DNA of 25,904 bases from DAIDKA01 sp035506335. Its GTDB lineage: Bacteria > Pseudomonadota > Gammaproteobacteria > Steroidobacterales > Steroidobacteraceae. The notes below the pieces were generated by a model. The model was not told the origin of the DNA and ran no database searches. It saw nothing but the letters and a program-made list of their open reading frames with translations. Both the position numbers and the translations under genes were made by a program. The stretch lies in NCBI GenBank assembly GCA_035506335.1, contig DATJPN010000048.1, forward strand, positions 1 to 25,904. Reading direction: 5' to 3'. Of this stretch, positions 17,188 through 23,679 are shown piece by piece; position 1 is the stretch's first letter; every line of letters begins with the position of its first letter.

Positions 17188-17459
17188 GGCTCGACCGTGA
17201 TCGTCGCGGCCATCTGCGGGTGGATGGAGCAGAAGACGTGGTAGGTCCCGGGCTCGTCGAACGTGAACGAAAAGGCCTCTCCGGTATCGAGCGCCGCGGA
17301 GCGGAACAGGCCGCGGTCGCTGACGACGGTATGCGGCTCATCGTCCCGATTCACCCAGGTGACGGTCGAGCCGGCCTTCACCGTCATCGCCATGGGCACG
17401 AACATGAAGTTCCGGATCAGGATCTGAAGAGCCCAACCGGCCATCGCCCATGATGTCAT
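17109..17459 (-). CDS. Type I copper cupredoxin, no visible signal peptide
   Basis: This is a plastocyanin/amicyanin-like copper protein of 116 residues. The type I copper ligands are all visible: H43 in EPHTVV and C77, H80 and M83 in FCSIHPQM. The core ends near ITVEP (residue 91). The remaining 25 residues are a Pro/Gly/Ser tail whose coding sequence overlaps the 3' end of the beta-helix gene by 79 bases on the opposite strand. Before the domain lie only about 10 residues (MTSWAMAGWA), with no charged n-region and no usual signal peptide, although such proteins normally work in the periplasm. The ATG at 17459 has a GGAG site 8 bases upstream, inside the last codons of the phosphoesterase gene. 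It is in the same frame as that gene, separated from it by TAG and one Ala codon. Confidence 0.88.
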   Translation of the reverse strand: MTSWAMAGWALQILIRNFMFVPMAMTVKAGSTVTWVNRDDEPHTVVSDRGLFRSAALDTGEAFSFTFDEPGTYHVFCSIHPQMAATITVEPQEPGGPLSERGASGPGAPTGADRGP

Positions 17460-17462
17460 GGC

Positions 17463-18410
17463 CTACGCTCCGGCGAGGGTCACATCGCTCAATGCCAGCG
17501 AGCGCGGATGCCGGACGACGGCAACACTGGTGAAACCCAGCATCCCCGGCAGCTGCTCCGCCGGCACCTTCAGTGGTCCGGGCCCCGGCGCCGTGCCGGC
17601 GACCGGCTGCGGATACGCCGTCGAACGGCACGTGTGGAAGGTCACGTTGCCCTCGACCTTCTGCACGACCTGGTGGATGTGGCCGTTCAGCACCGTGACG
17701 GACCCGAAGCGGCGCAGCAGTGGCGAGAGCTGATCGGCGTCCCCGGTGCCCCAGCCCCAGAGTTCATGGACGGTCCACAGCGGCATGTGCGCGAATATCA
17801 CGATGGGGGTGCTCGAGCTGCGGGCCTTCAGGTCGGATGCGACCCAGGCCAGCTGCTCGGCCCCGAGCATCGCGAGAGTTCCGGCCTTGAAATCGAGCAC
17901 ATTGATGAGCGCGATGAAGTGCACGCCGGCATGGTCGAAGCTGTAGTAGCCGCGGTTCCGCGAAGCCTTGCCGAACCGGGAGAAGTACTCGGACACCGTC
18001 GGGTCGGTGGTGTCGTGCTCGCCCGGCGTGGAGTGCAGCTCCGTGACCCGCAGCCGCGACAGCAGCTGCTGTGCGAGATCGAACTCCGCAGGTTTCGACA
18101 GGTGCGTGATGTCGCCGGTGTGCAGGATGAGCGCGGGCTGCTCGGGCAGGGCATTCACCAGATCGATCGACCGGGACAGCGTCGCGCTCACATCCGGATT
18201 GGCGTCCTTCGCGAAGCCGATATGCGTGTCGCTGACCTGGACGAAGAGCGGCTTGCCTAAGCGGGCAGGATTGGCATTGCCGTCGGCGGCGACGGCCAGG
18301 TCAACGGGCGTGAAGACGCCCCCGGACAGGACGAAGAGCGTACCGGCACCGCCATAGGCCATGCATTTGAGTGCGTCGCGGCGGCCCCGCAGGATCGGGT
18401 CATCGTTCAT
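17463..18410 (-). CDS. Tat-exported metallophosphoesterase of the calcineurin-like family
   Basis: This is a two-metal phosphoesterase of unknown substrate, probably periplasmic. A Tat-type signal is visible: RRDALK (10-15) followed by a weakly hydrophobic stretch (GGAGTLFVLSGGVF). The metal-site motifs appear in order: D61-x-H63 (SDTH), G99-D100 (HTGD), GEHD (130-133), H208 (AHM) and GHIH (243-246). The third motif has Glu where the common form, GNH, has Asn; I recall this as frequent in ECF-linked members. The start at ATG 18410 (315 residues) has GGAG six bases upstream; the longer frame is a shadow of the anti-sigma gene. The candidate ECF promoter at 18443-18470 lies directly ahead. The partner cupredoxin follows in frame after TAG. 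Confidence 0.9.
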   Translation of the reverse strand: MNDDPILRGRRDALKCMAYGGAGTLFVLSGGVFTPVDLAVAADGNANPARLGKPLFVQVSDTHIGFAKDANPDVSATLSRSIDLVNALPEQPALILHTGDITHLSKPAEFDLAQQLLSRLRVTELHSTPGEHDTTDPTVSEYFSRFGKASRNRGYYSFDHAGVHFIALINVLDFKAGTLAMLGAEQLAWVASDLKARSSSTPIVIFAHMPLWTVHELWGWGTGDADQLSPLLRRFGSVTVLNGHIHQVVQKVEGNVTFHTCRSTAYPQPVAGTAPGPGPLKVPAEQLPGMLGFTSVAVVRHPRSLALSDVTLAGA

Positions 18411-18442
18411 GCTGGTCTCCGAAGATGGGATTTCGGAGGTAC

Positions 18443-18470
18443 AGACTTCGGGCCGCAACGTTCTATTCCC
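18443..18470 (-). promoter_or_regulatory. Candidate ECF promoter for the metallophosphoesterase-cupredoxin pair
   Basis: On the minus strand GGGAATA (18470-18464) is followed after exactly 17 bases by GTCT (18446-18443). The same elements with the same spacing occur upstream of the sigma gene, and this two-part form is typical of ECF promoters (AAC/GAATA-like -35, GTC-like -10). The anti-sigma stop codon TAG lies within the -35 element. Transcription would begin about 25 bases before the phosphoesterase ATG, leaving room for its GGAG ribosome site. Confidence 0.6.
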
Positions 18471-19248
18471 TCTCGCGGGCGCCCTGCTCCTGCAGCAGCC
18501 GCACCAGGCCCTGAAGCTCGCTCCAGGCGGTGTCCGACACGGCGCAATAACCCACGTTGCCGACCTTCCAGCAGGCCAGGTGATAGCCGTTGCGCGTCGC
18601 ATTCCCCGGCACCCCACGCGCTCCGACCACCCAGCCGAACACGCTGATGTAGTGCGCGCCATGCTGGTAGACCAGCACCGCGGCGCGCTGCCGGAGGAGG
18701 TCATCGACCCGTCCACCCAGGAGGCGGTAGCCCTGCGGCGCGAAATCGGCCACCACAGGCGACAGATCGGTCCGCCCGGCAAACCAGGGCTTGACGGTGT
18801 GCTGATCCGTCGACACCACATCGACCAGGTGAGCGGACATCAGCGATCGGGTGTGGTCCGCGACCAGATCCCTCAGCAACGGGTTGGCGAGCAAGGGAGT
18901 CAGGATGAGGTAGGCCAGGGCCGCGGCGACGGCGCTGCCCCCGACGCCGCTTACGACCCCGGCCCAGAACGGCCGCGACCGCCGCCCGGCCGGGGCGCGC
19001 CGGCTCCGATTCGGATCGGCCGCGCCTGGCTCCCGGTCCAGCGCCGCCATGATCCGTTCACGAAGCTCACCGGGAATGCTTTCGGCCGCACCTTCCCCGC
19101 GCAGCAGGCCGCGCGCCTGCGCGAAATCCGCGAGCTGCTGCCGGCACTCTCGGCAGGACTGCACATGCCGTTCGATGTCGGCCGCGGCCAGCGCATCGAC
19201 CTCGCCGTCGAAGTACGCCTGAAGACGCAGGGTCTCAGGGCATTGCAT
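18463..19248 (-). CDS. Membrane anti-sigma factor with HxxxCxxC zinc finger
   Basis: This protein is expected to hold the upstream ECF sigma factor inactive at the inner membrane and release it on a signal. The N-terminal anti-sigma domain has the zinc motif H-x3-C-x2-C (ERHVQSCREC, residues about 27-36). A basic linker (RRAPAGRRSR) precedes one transmembrane helix (about 93-120, FWAGVVSGVGGSAVAAALAY). The C-terminal periplasmic domain (about 140 residues) has family-like segments DVVSTDQHTVKPWFAG, GYRLLGGRVD and GYCAVSD. Two cysteines near the C-terminus (ACW and YCA) are unusual as far as I recall the family, where Trp is common at the second site. It starts 14 bases inside the end of the sigma gene. 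Length 261. Confidence 0.92.
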   Translation of the reverse strand: MQCPETLRLQAYFDGEVDALAAADIERHVQSCRECRQQLADFAQARGLLRGEGAAESIPGELRERIMAALDREPGAADPNRSRRAPAGRRSRPFWAGVVSGVGGSAVAAALAYLILTPLLANPLLRDLVADHTRSLMSAHLVDVVSTDQHTVKPWFAGRTDLSPVVADFAPQGYRLLGGRVDDLLRQRAAVLVYQHGAHYISVFGWVVGARGVPGNATRNGYHLACWKVGNVGYCAVSDTAWSELQGLVRLLQEQGARERE

Positions 19249-19777
19249 CGGTTTCTCCCGCGGTTTGCCGCAGCCACTGCGCCCGCAAGGCCGCGCGGGC
19301 CCGCGCCAGTCGGGACATCACGGTGCCGATGGGCACCCCGGTCACCGTGGCGATCTCGCGGTAACCCATGTCCTCGATTTCCCTCAAGACCAGCACCTCG
19401 CGCTGCTCCTCGGGAAGCGCGGCCATCAGCCTCGCGAGCGAGCGCCGCGCGTCGCGACGCATCGCCGCCGCTTCCGGATCGGATGTTTCGATGGTCACGG
19501 GGCTGCCGTGTTCCCGATCCTCCTCGGGCAGCGACACGAGATTGCGGCGCTGCTGCTGCTTCGCCGCCGTGAGGTGGCAGTTGCGAACGATGCTCAGCAG
19601 CCAGGCCCTGCCGTCGGTTCCCCGCAGTCCGTCGAAGCCCCGGAAGGCCCGCAGCGTCGCCTCCTGGACCACGTCCTGGGCATCCGCGGCGGAACGGGCC
19701 AGCCATCGGGCATACCGATACGCCGCGTCGAGGTGCGGTAGCACCTGCGCCTCGAACCGGTCACGCCTGTCATCCAT
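19235..19777 (-). CDS. ECF-family RNA polymerase sigma factor
   Basis: This is a 180-residue alternative sigma factor that should direct RNA polymerase to its own promoter and to the metallophosphoesterase promoter. Region 2 is visible as ARSAADAQDVVQEATLRAF and GRAWLLSIVRN. Region 4 is LPEEQREVLVLREIEDMGYREIA followed by the helix-turn-helix TVTGVPIGTVMSRLARARAAL. No domain lies beyond region 4, so it is a minimal ECF factor controlled by the adjacent anti-sigma factor. The ATG at 19777 has AGGA just upstream. The candidate -10 element lies only 7 bases before this ATG, so its mRNA may be leaderless or nearly so. Confidence 0.95.
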   Translation of the reverse strand: MDDRRDRFEAQVLPHLDAAYRYARWLARSAADAQDVVQEATLRAFRGFDGLRGTDGRAWLLSIVRNCHLTAAKQQQRRNLVSLPEEDREHGSPVTIETSDPEAAAMRRDARRSLARLMAALPEEQREVLVLREIEDMGYREIATVTGVPIGTVMSRLARARAALRAQWLRQTAGETDAMP

Positions 19778-19784
19778 CGATCCT

Positions 19785-19812
19785 GGACTCCGCCCAGCGC
19801 CCGTTTATTCCC
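19785..19812 (-). promoter_or_regulatory. Candidate autoregulatory ECF promoter
   Basis: On the minus strand GGGAATA (19812-19806) is followed after exactly 17 bases by GTCC (19788-19785). This matches the element pair ahead of the metallophosphoesterase gene. The -10 element ends 7 bases before the sigma ATG, so transcription should start at or next to the start codon. Autoregulation of the sigma/anti-sigma pair is the usual arrangement for ECF systems. Confidence 0.6.
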
Positions 19813-19844
19813 TTTACGGCAACGATCTACAGAGATTCCGCAGA

Positions 19845-20378
19845 CTAGTCCGCGCACTCCCAGCGCGGCTCTTTCCCACTCGATAAGCGTGTCCCACAGA
19901 TCTGCGCGTCAAACGGGTCAAATATAACGGGGCCGGGCTCTTGATGGCTGTTCTGGGCAACCTCAAGCTTCGACGTGATCTGAACGCTCTCCGTCCCCCA
20001 GGTCTGGATCGCAGCGATAGCCTCACTCGCTGGCAAATTCCTGATCTTGATTCTCGTAACATTCTCGTAAGCGGGAAAGAACGCTTCAGGTGCGGCGCAG
20101 ACCGAAATCGGATGATCGAGCAACAGGTAGAGGTAGGACTCTGACGCCATTACAATTGCGATCAGCCTGCCTTGCAGAGTTTGCTTCGCCGGCCACGCGG
20201 CCAGGCAGTTTTCGGGCCGCGGTGACTGCGCTAGTCGAGCTGCAGATTCTTCAAGTGGCTGCGTCGGCGGCGCCCAATCCATTGGCCGGTATGGCGGCGG
20301 CTCTATTGCACTTACATGATTCGGACAAATCAGCCAAAGCGCTGGCAGATATAGCAACGTTCTGAAAGCTCTAAGCAT
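19845..20378 (-). CDS. Hypothetical secreted protein with four cysteines
   Basis: I do not recognise this 177-residue protein. The start is ATG 20378, with GAGG seven bases upstream; a longer frame exists but adds residues before a clear signal peptide. Residues 1-24 (MLRAFRTLLYLPALWLICPN and HVSA) look like a Sec signal with cleavage after VSA. The mature part begins Pro-rich (EPPPYRP, APPTQP) and holds four cysteines (ENCLA, SVCAA, QICGT, WECAD), enough for two disulfide bonds, which suits a periplasmic location. Base composition is less GC-biased than in neighbouring genes. It lies 67 bases upstream of the sigma gene on the same strand, but the ECF promoter in between argues for separate control. 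Confidence 0.6.
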   Translation of the reverse strand: MLRAFRTLLYLPALWLICPNHVSAIEPPPYRPMDWAPPTQPLEESAARLAQSPRPENCLAAWPAKQTLQGRLIAIVMASESYLYLLLDHPISVCAAPEAFFPAYENVTRIKIRNLPASEAIAAIQTWGTESVQITSKLEVAQNSHQEPGPVIFDPFDAQICGTRLSSGKEPRWECAD

Positions 20379-20480
20379 GCTTTGCCTCAGCAAATTTGAC
20401 CACCAGTCACACGAACCATCCGATTGGCACATTGAAAGCGTTTGCGTTCGAGTTGGAGGGTAAGAACGGTGCTTCAAAGC

Positions 20481-20930
20481 TTATGGCGCCGGCCGATTTT
20501 GATGGGCATCTCCGGCGGTTCGATTCGGAACGTATGGCACATACGTGTCTATCTGAGAATTGCCGAGCACGGCTCCCGGACTATACCCCTCCGCCTGCTG
20601 CTGAAGAGCCTGAACTTGTGCCGTATCCGACGGGCTCAGTTGGCTCACGGGTAGTCGCAACGTGCCAGCCAGGAACGGCGATAGTATCGCCGCAAAGTAG
20701 TTCGGTTGTTGAACAGCGCTCGTCCCCGACCCGATATTCAATGCCCAAGTGCGACTCCCACCCCAAGCAGTCGCAAAATTCCCGTAGTCGTCGCCACAAA
20801 TCACCACATCGGCGCCGCCTGTGGCCCAGGTTGCATTCGCAGGGCAGGACTGCGGCGGCGTTGTCTGCGGCCCGGCGATGCTTTCCAAGCCGGGGCCACG
20901 GTGCGATGATCGCGACGCCCACGCCGCCAC
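20481..20930 (-). CDS. Uncertain reading frame, possible orphan protein or gene remnant
   Basis: This frame (about 149 residues from a GTG at 20930) has a protein-like composition from about residue 28 on, for example NATWATGG, VVICGDDYGNFATAWGG, TWALNIGSGTS and SQLSPSDTAQVQALQQQ. It matches no family I know. No clear signal peptide or ribosome site marks its start. The frame stays open to 21221, but that stretch is antisense to the lipoprotein gene. A start in another frame (ATG near 20950, MAGNPHSGG) could join it through one frameshift near 20895, so it may be a decayed gene. Composition and orientation match the neighbouring orphan gene at 19845-20378. A plus-strand frame over the same bases looks less protein-like. 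Confidence 0.35.
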   Translation of the reverse strand: MAAWASRSSHRGPGLESIAGPQTTPPQSCPANATWATGGADVVICGDDYGNFATAWGGSRTWALNIGSGTSAVQQPNYFAAILSPFLAGTLRLPVSQLSPSDTAQVQALQQQAEGYSPGAVLGNSQIDTYVPYVPNRTAGDAHQNRPAP

Positions 20931-20947
20931 TATGAGGATTTCCGGCC

Positions 20948-21361
20948 ATGCGAAATTCCGCCCTGCTGCTGGCGCTCGGACTCGCCGGCTGTGCGCTCGC
21001 CACGGCATCCACCGCTCCCGTGCCCAAGGCACCGGCCCAGGGCAGCGCGCCGCCGCCCGACTGGCCCCGGAAGAGTATCTCCCTGAATCGCGCGGATGCG
21101 CTCGCCGATCTGCAGCGTACGAATCCCCGCCACTATCGGATCGCGCAACAGATCCTCGCGGCGGCGCAGGAGATCTGCAAGGCGGGCAAGCCGGCGCTGC
21201 TGTCGATGAAATTCGAAGCACAGGACATCGCCTGCGTGCAGGCTTTCTGGCTCACCAGCAACCCGCCGAAGCACGCGCTGCACTTCAGGATCGACGACAC
21301 GACCTACTCGGCGCTGGTCACCGTTCGGGATCTCGTGCCGAAGTCGGAGCCGATTCGCTAG
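20948..21361 (+). CDS. Small hypothetical lipoprotein
   Basis: This 137-residue protein begins with a short signal peptide (MRNSALLLALGLAGC) whose lipobox LAGC puts the lipidated cysteine at residue 15, so it is a membrane-anchored periplasmic or outer-membrane protein. A Pro/Ala-rich linker follows, then a compact domain (about 45-137) with two cysteines (EICKAG and DIACVQ) and a final beta-rich part (ALHFRIDDTTYSALVTVRDL). The ATG at 20948 has GAGG ten bases upstream. It stands alone on its strand and converges with the methyltransferase gene, leaving 7 bases between stops. I do not recognise the domain. Confidence 0.7.
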   Translation: MRNSALLLALGLAGCALATASTAPVPKAPAQGSAPPPDWPRKSISLNRADALADLQRTNPRHYRIAQQILAAAQEICKAGKPALLSMKFEAQDIACVQAFWLTSNPPKHALHFRIDDTTYSALVTVRDLVPKSEPIR

Positions 21362-21368
21362 TTCCCGC

Positions 21369-22502
21369 TCAGTCCCGCCGCCGGGTCACCACGAAGGCCT
21401 CGTCGTTGAACCACAGGCCGCCGTGCTTCTGCAGCACCTTCTGGGTGGCCGCGAGATAGGCGCCATTGGTCACCACCGCATCGAGGCGCTCGTCCTCGAT
21501 CTGGTTGACGTAGATCGCGGCATTCCAGGCGGCGAACAGCGTCGAGGTGCCGATCCGGTCGCCGATCTCCGACGGCAGGGTATGCATGTCGTAGCGGAAC
21601 ACGGCCTTGTCGTCCGGTAGCGCGCTGAAATTGTAGTCGCGGGCGTCCCGGCCGAGCTCACGGCGCAGGGTGCTGACCAGCTCATGCCGGTCGACCTGGA
21701 ACGGACGCTCATCGGGCCACAGCTGCCGGATGATCTCCAGCCCGGGATCATTGCCGCAGGACTGGATGGCGAGCAGCCGGCCGCCCGGGGCGAGGCTGCG
21801 GGCCAGGGGCAGCAGCACCTTCTGCACCTTGAACTGCGCGCTCATGCGCGCGCGCCAGGGCTGTGAGGCCAGCACCAGGTCGTAGTGCTCGTAGATCCGC
21901 CCGGGCTTCGGGATCGCGGACTCGAGCAGGAACTTGTGGTCCTCACGATAGATCACGAGCACCGACGGCCGGACGACCATCGGATTGCCGGTCTTCGCGC
22001 TGGGCCTGGTCTGCCAGCCGCTGACGAGCGCGGGACCCAGGTCCTCGATCTGCTGCGCGTACTCATGCGCAGTCGATCCGGCCAGACGGACTTCCTGCCA
22101 GTTCAGGGCTGCCGCAGCCTGCGCATCCCGCGGCATCAGCCGCGGGGCCTCGGCGTAGTTGAGGTTCGTGACGACGAAGACGGTCGCCGGATGCTCGAAC
22201 AGCCGGTCGGGGAGCTTCTCCAGGCCCAGCCGGACGTCCTCGAGGCTGATCTCCTTGGCAACCACGAACAGCGGAATCGTGGGGAACTGCCGATGGGTCG
22301 CCCGCATGACCCGCGTGATGACCGTGCCATCCCCCATGCCGGCGTCGAAGATCCGCACGGCCGGCGGTGTCGGCCGCAGCAACCCCACCTCGTGCGTCGC
22401 CCGGCGCGCAATCGCCGACTTCTCGTTGCAGGTGGTGACGAAGGCCAGGTACTTCTGGCGATTGTCGTAGAAGCGGAACGGGGGCGAGGATTCCTCTGCC
22501 AT
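21369..22502 (-). CDS. SAM-dependent methyltransferase-like protein
   Basis: This is probably a class I methyltransferase; the substrate is unknown. The SAM-binding motif I appears as RIFDAGMGDGT (D53 and the following glycine loop), with an acidic VVAKEIS after the next strand. A later LARSLAPGGRLLAIQSCG segment matches the post-motif III hairpin. A C-terminal region of about 120 residues has no feature I can name. I chose ATG 22502 (377 residues) because AGGT lies eight bases upstream. An in-frame ATG at 22526 would overlap the upstream stop and lacks a ribosome site. It is the last gene of the minus-strand operon that starts with the TonB receptor, 14 bases after the MetE-like gene. Co-occurrence with a methyl-transfer enzyme suggests a shared methylation or demethylation route. 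Confidence 0.78.
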   Translation of the reverse strand: MAEESSPPFRFYDNRQKYLAFVTTCNEKSAIARRATHEVGLLRPTPPAVRIFDAGMGDGTVITRVMRATHRQFPTIPLFVVAKEISLEDVRLGLEKLPDRLFEHPATVFVVTNLNYAEAPRLMPRDAQAAAALNWQEVRLAGSTAHEYAQQIEDLGPALVSGWQTRPSAKTGNPMVVRPSVLVIYREDHKFLLESAIPKPGRIYEHYDLVLASQPWRARMSAQFKVQKVLLPLARSLAPGGRLLAIQSCGNDPGLEIIRQLWPDERPFQVDRHELVSTLRRELGRDARDYNFSALPDDKAVFRYDMHTLPSEIGDRIGTSTLFAAWNAAIYVNQIEDERLDAVVTNGAYLAATQKVLQKHGGLWFNDEAFVVTRRRD

Positions 22503-22516
22503 GGTGGTGACCTGTG

Positions 22517-23662
22517 CTAGCGCCATAGGCGGCTCGAGGCGATCTGCGCCCCCTCGACGAGGGAGCGCAGCTTCAGGTACGCGATTTCCGGTTCGACGGG
22601 TCCGAAGCCGGCAAAAGTGCCGAAACCGCAGTCCGTACCGGCCATCACGCGTTCGCGGCCGACCACGTGCGCGAACCGCTCGATCCGCTCGGCCACCAGT
22701 TGCGGGTGTTCGATGTAGTTGGTCGTCGTGGACAGCAGACCCGGGATCAGGATCTTGTCATTGGGGATCTTGACGTCCCTGAACACGGCCCACTCGTGGG
22801 CATGCCGGGGATTCGCGGCCTCGAAGAGCAGGCCCTGCGGCTTCGCCTTCATGACGATGGGCAGCAGGAACTCGAGTGGCACGTCGTGGTGGTGCGGTCC
22901 CTCGTAATTGCCCCAGCACACGTGCATCCGCACCTGTTCGGCCGGTACGTTCCGCAGCGCGTGGTTCAGCACTTCGATGTGCCGCGCGGCAAGCTTGCCG
23001 AACTGCTCGAGCGAGCGGTCGCGGTACATCGTGTGCCGGCCCATCGCGAGATCCGGCGCATCGATCTGCAGGGTGATGCCCGCGGCGGTGATCGCCTCGT
23101 ACTCGGTCTGCAGGGCCGCGGCGAGCGCCTCCAGGTACTGATCCTGCGTCGGGTAATAATCGTTCGGCTGGAACAGGGCAATGACCCCGGGCGAGGCCGA
23201 ATTCAAGAACGTGCCCACGGTCGGAGCCGCTTCACTCGCGGCCTTCAGGTTCGCGATGTCCGTCATCAGCGGCGCGGTATTGCGCACCGTGATCGGCCCG
23301 ACGCAGCGCGGCCTGCGGTACTTCGCCGTCGATCCGCGATCGGCGAGCTTGCGCAGCAGGCCCGGGAACTCGACCAGATCCTGCCCCGGATCCCGGGGCG
23401 TATCCCCGGCGAAGCCCGAAAAGCGATCCGCGATGTAGGTCGCGTAGCTGATCTTGCTCATCTCGCCGTCGCTCACCACGTCGATGCCGACCTCGGCCTG
23501 GCGCCGTACGACCTCGGCCACGGCCTGGGTGATGACGGCATCGTCGGCAGCCCGGTCTCGCGCCTCGTCGCGCTCGCGGCCGAAGACCACGTCGGTGACG
23601 GCCTGGGTGCGCGGCAGGCTTCCGACATGCGTGGTCAGTATCCGATCGTTGCCGGCCTTCAT
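22517..23662 (-). CDS. MetE-like (cobalamin-independent methionine synthase II family) zinc methyltransferase
   Basis: This is a stand-alone protein with the C-terminal MetE fold. The family transfers methyl or alkyl groups to a zinc-activated thiol; members include methionine synthase and epoxyalkane:coenzyme M transferase. The zinc site is visible as H247-x-C249 (MHVCWG), E281 (LLFEAAN) and C345 (GTDCGFG). The N-terminus (TTHVGSLPRT) is the usual substrate-site start of the family. The protein has 381 residues, half the length of MetE, so it lacks the N-terminal MetE half that helps bind polyglutamylated folate. A true methionine synthase role is therefore doubtful. It lies 17 bases after the VOC gene and just before the methyltransferase. 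Confidence 0.85.
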   Translation of the reverse strand: MKAGNDRILTTHVGSLPRTQAVTDVVFGRERDEARDRAADDAVITQAVAEVVRRQAEVGIDVVSDGEMSKISYATYIADRFSGFAGDTPRDPGQDLVEFPGLLRKLADRGSTAKYRRPRCVGPITVRNTAPLMTDIANLKAASEAAPTVGTFLNSASPGVIALFQPNDYYPTQDQYLEALAAALQTEYEAITAAGITLQIDAPDLAMGRHTMYRDRSLEQFGKLAARHIEVLNHALRNVPAEQVRMHVCWGNYEGPHHHDVPLEFLLPIVMKAKPQGLLFEAANPRHAHEWAVFRDVKIPNDKILIPGLLSTTTNYIEHPQLVAERIERFAHVVGRERVMAGTDCGFGTFAGFGPVEPEIAYLKLRSLVEGAQIASSRLWR

Positions 23663-23679
23663 ACCTGGGATCGCCCCGC

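Noticed and set aside
18411..18821. Longer metallophosphoesterase frame starting at 18821
   Set aside because: The extra residues are a shadow of the anti-sigma gene. The Tat signal begins at ATG 18410 with a good ribosome site.
20396..20935. A 179-codon plus-strand frame in the compositional patch
   Set aside because: Ser/Pro/Arg-rich shadow-like product with no motif. The minus-strand frames over the same bases look more protein-like.
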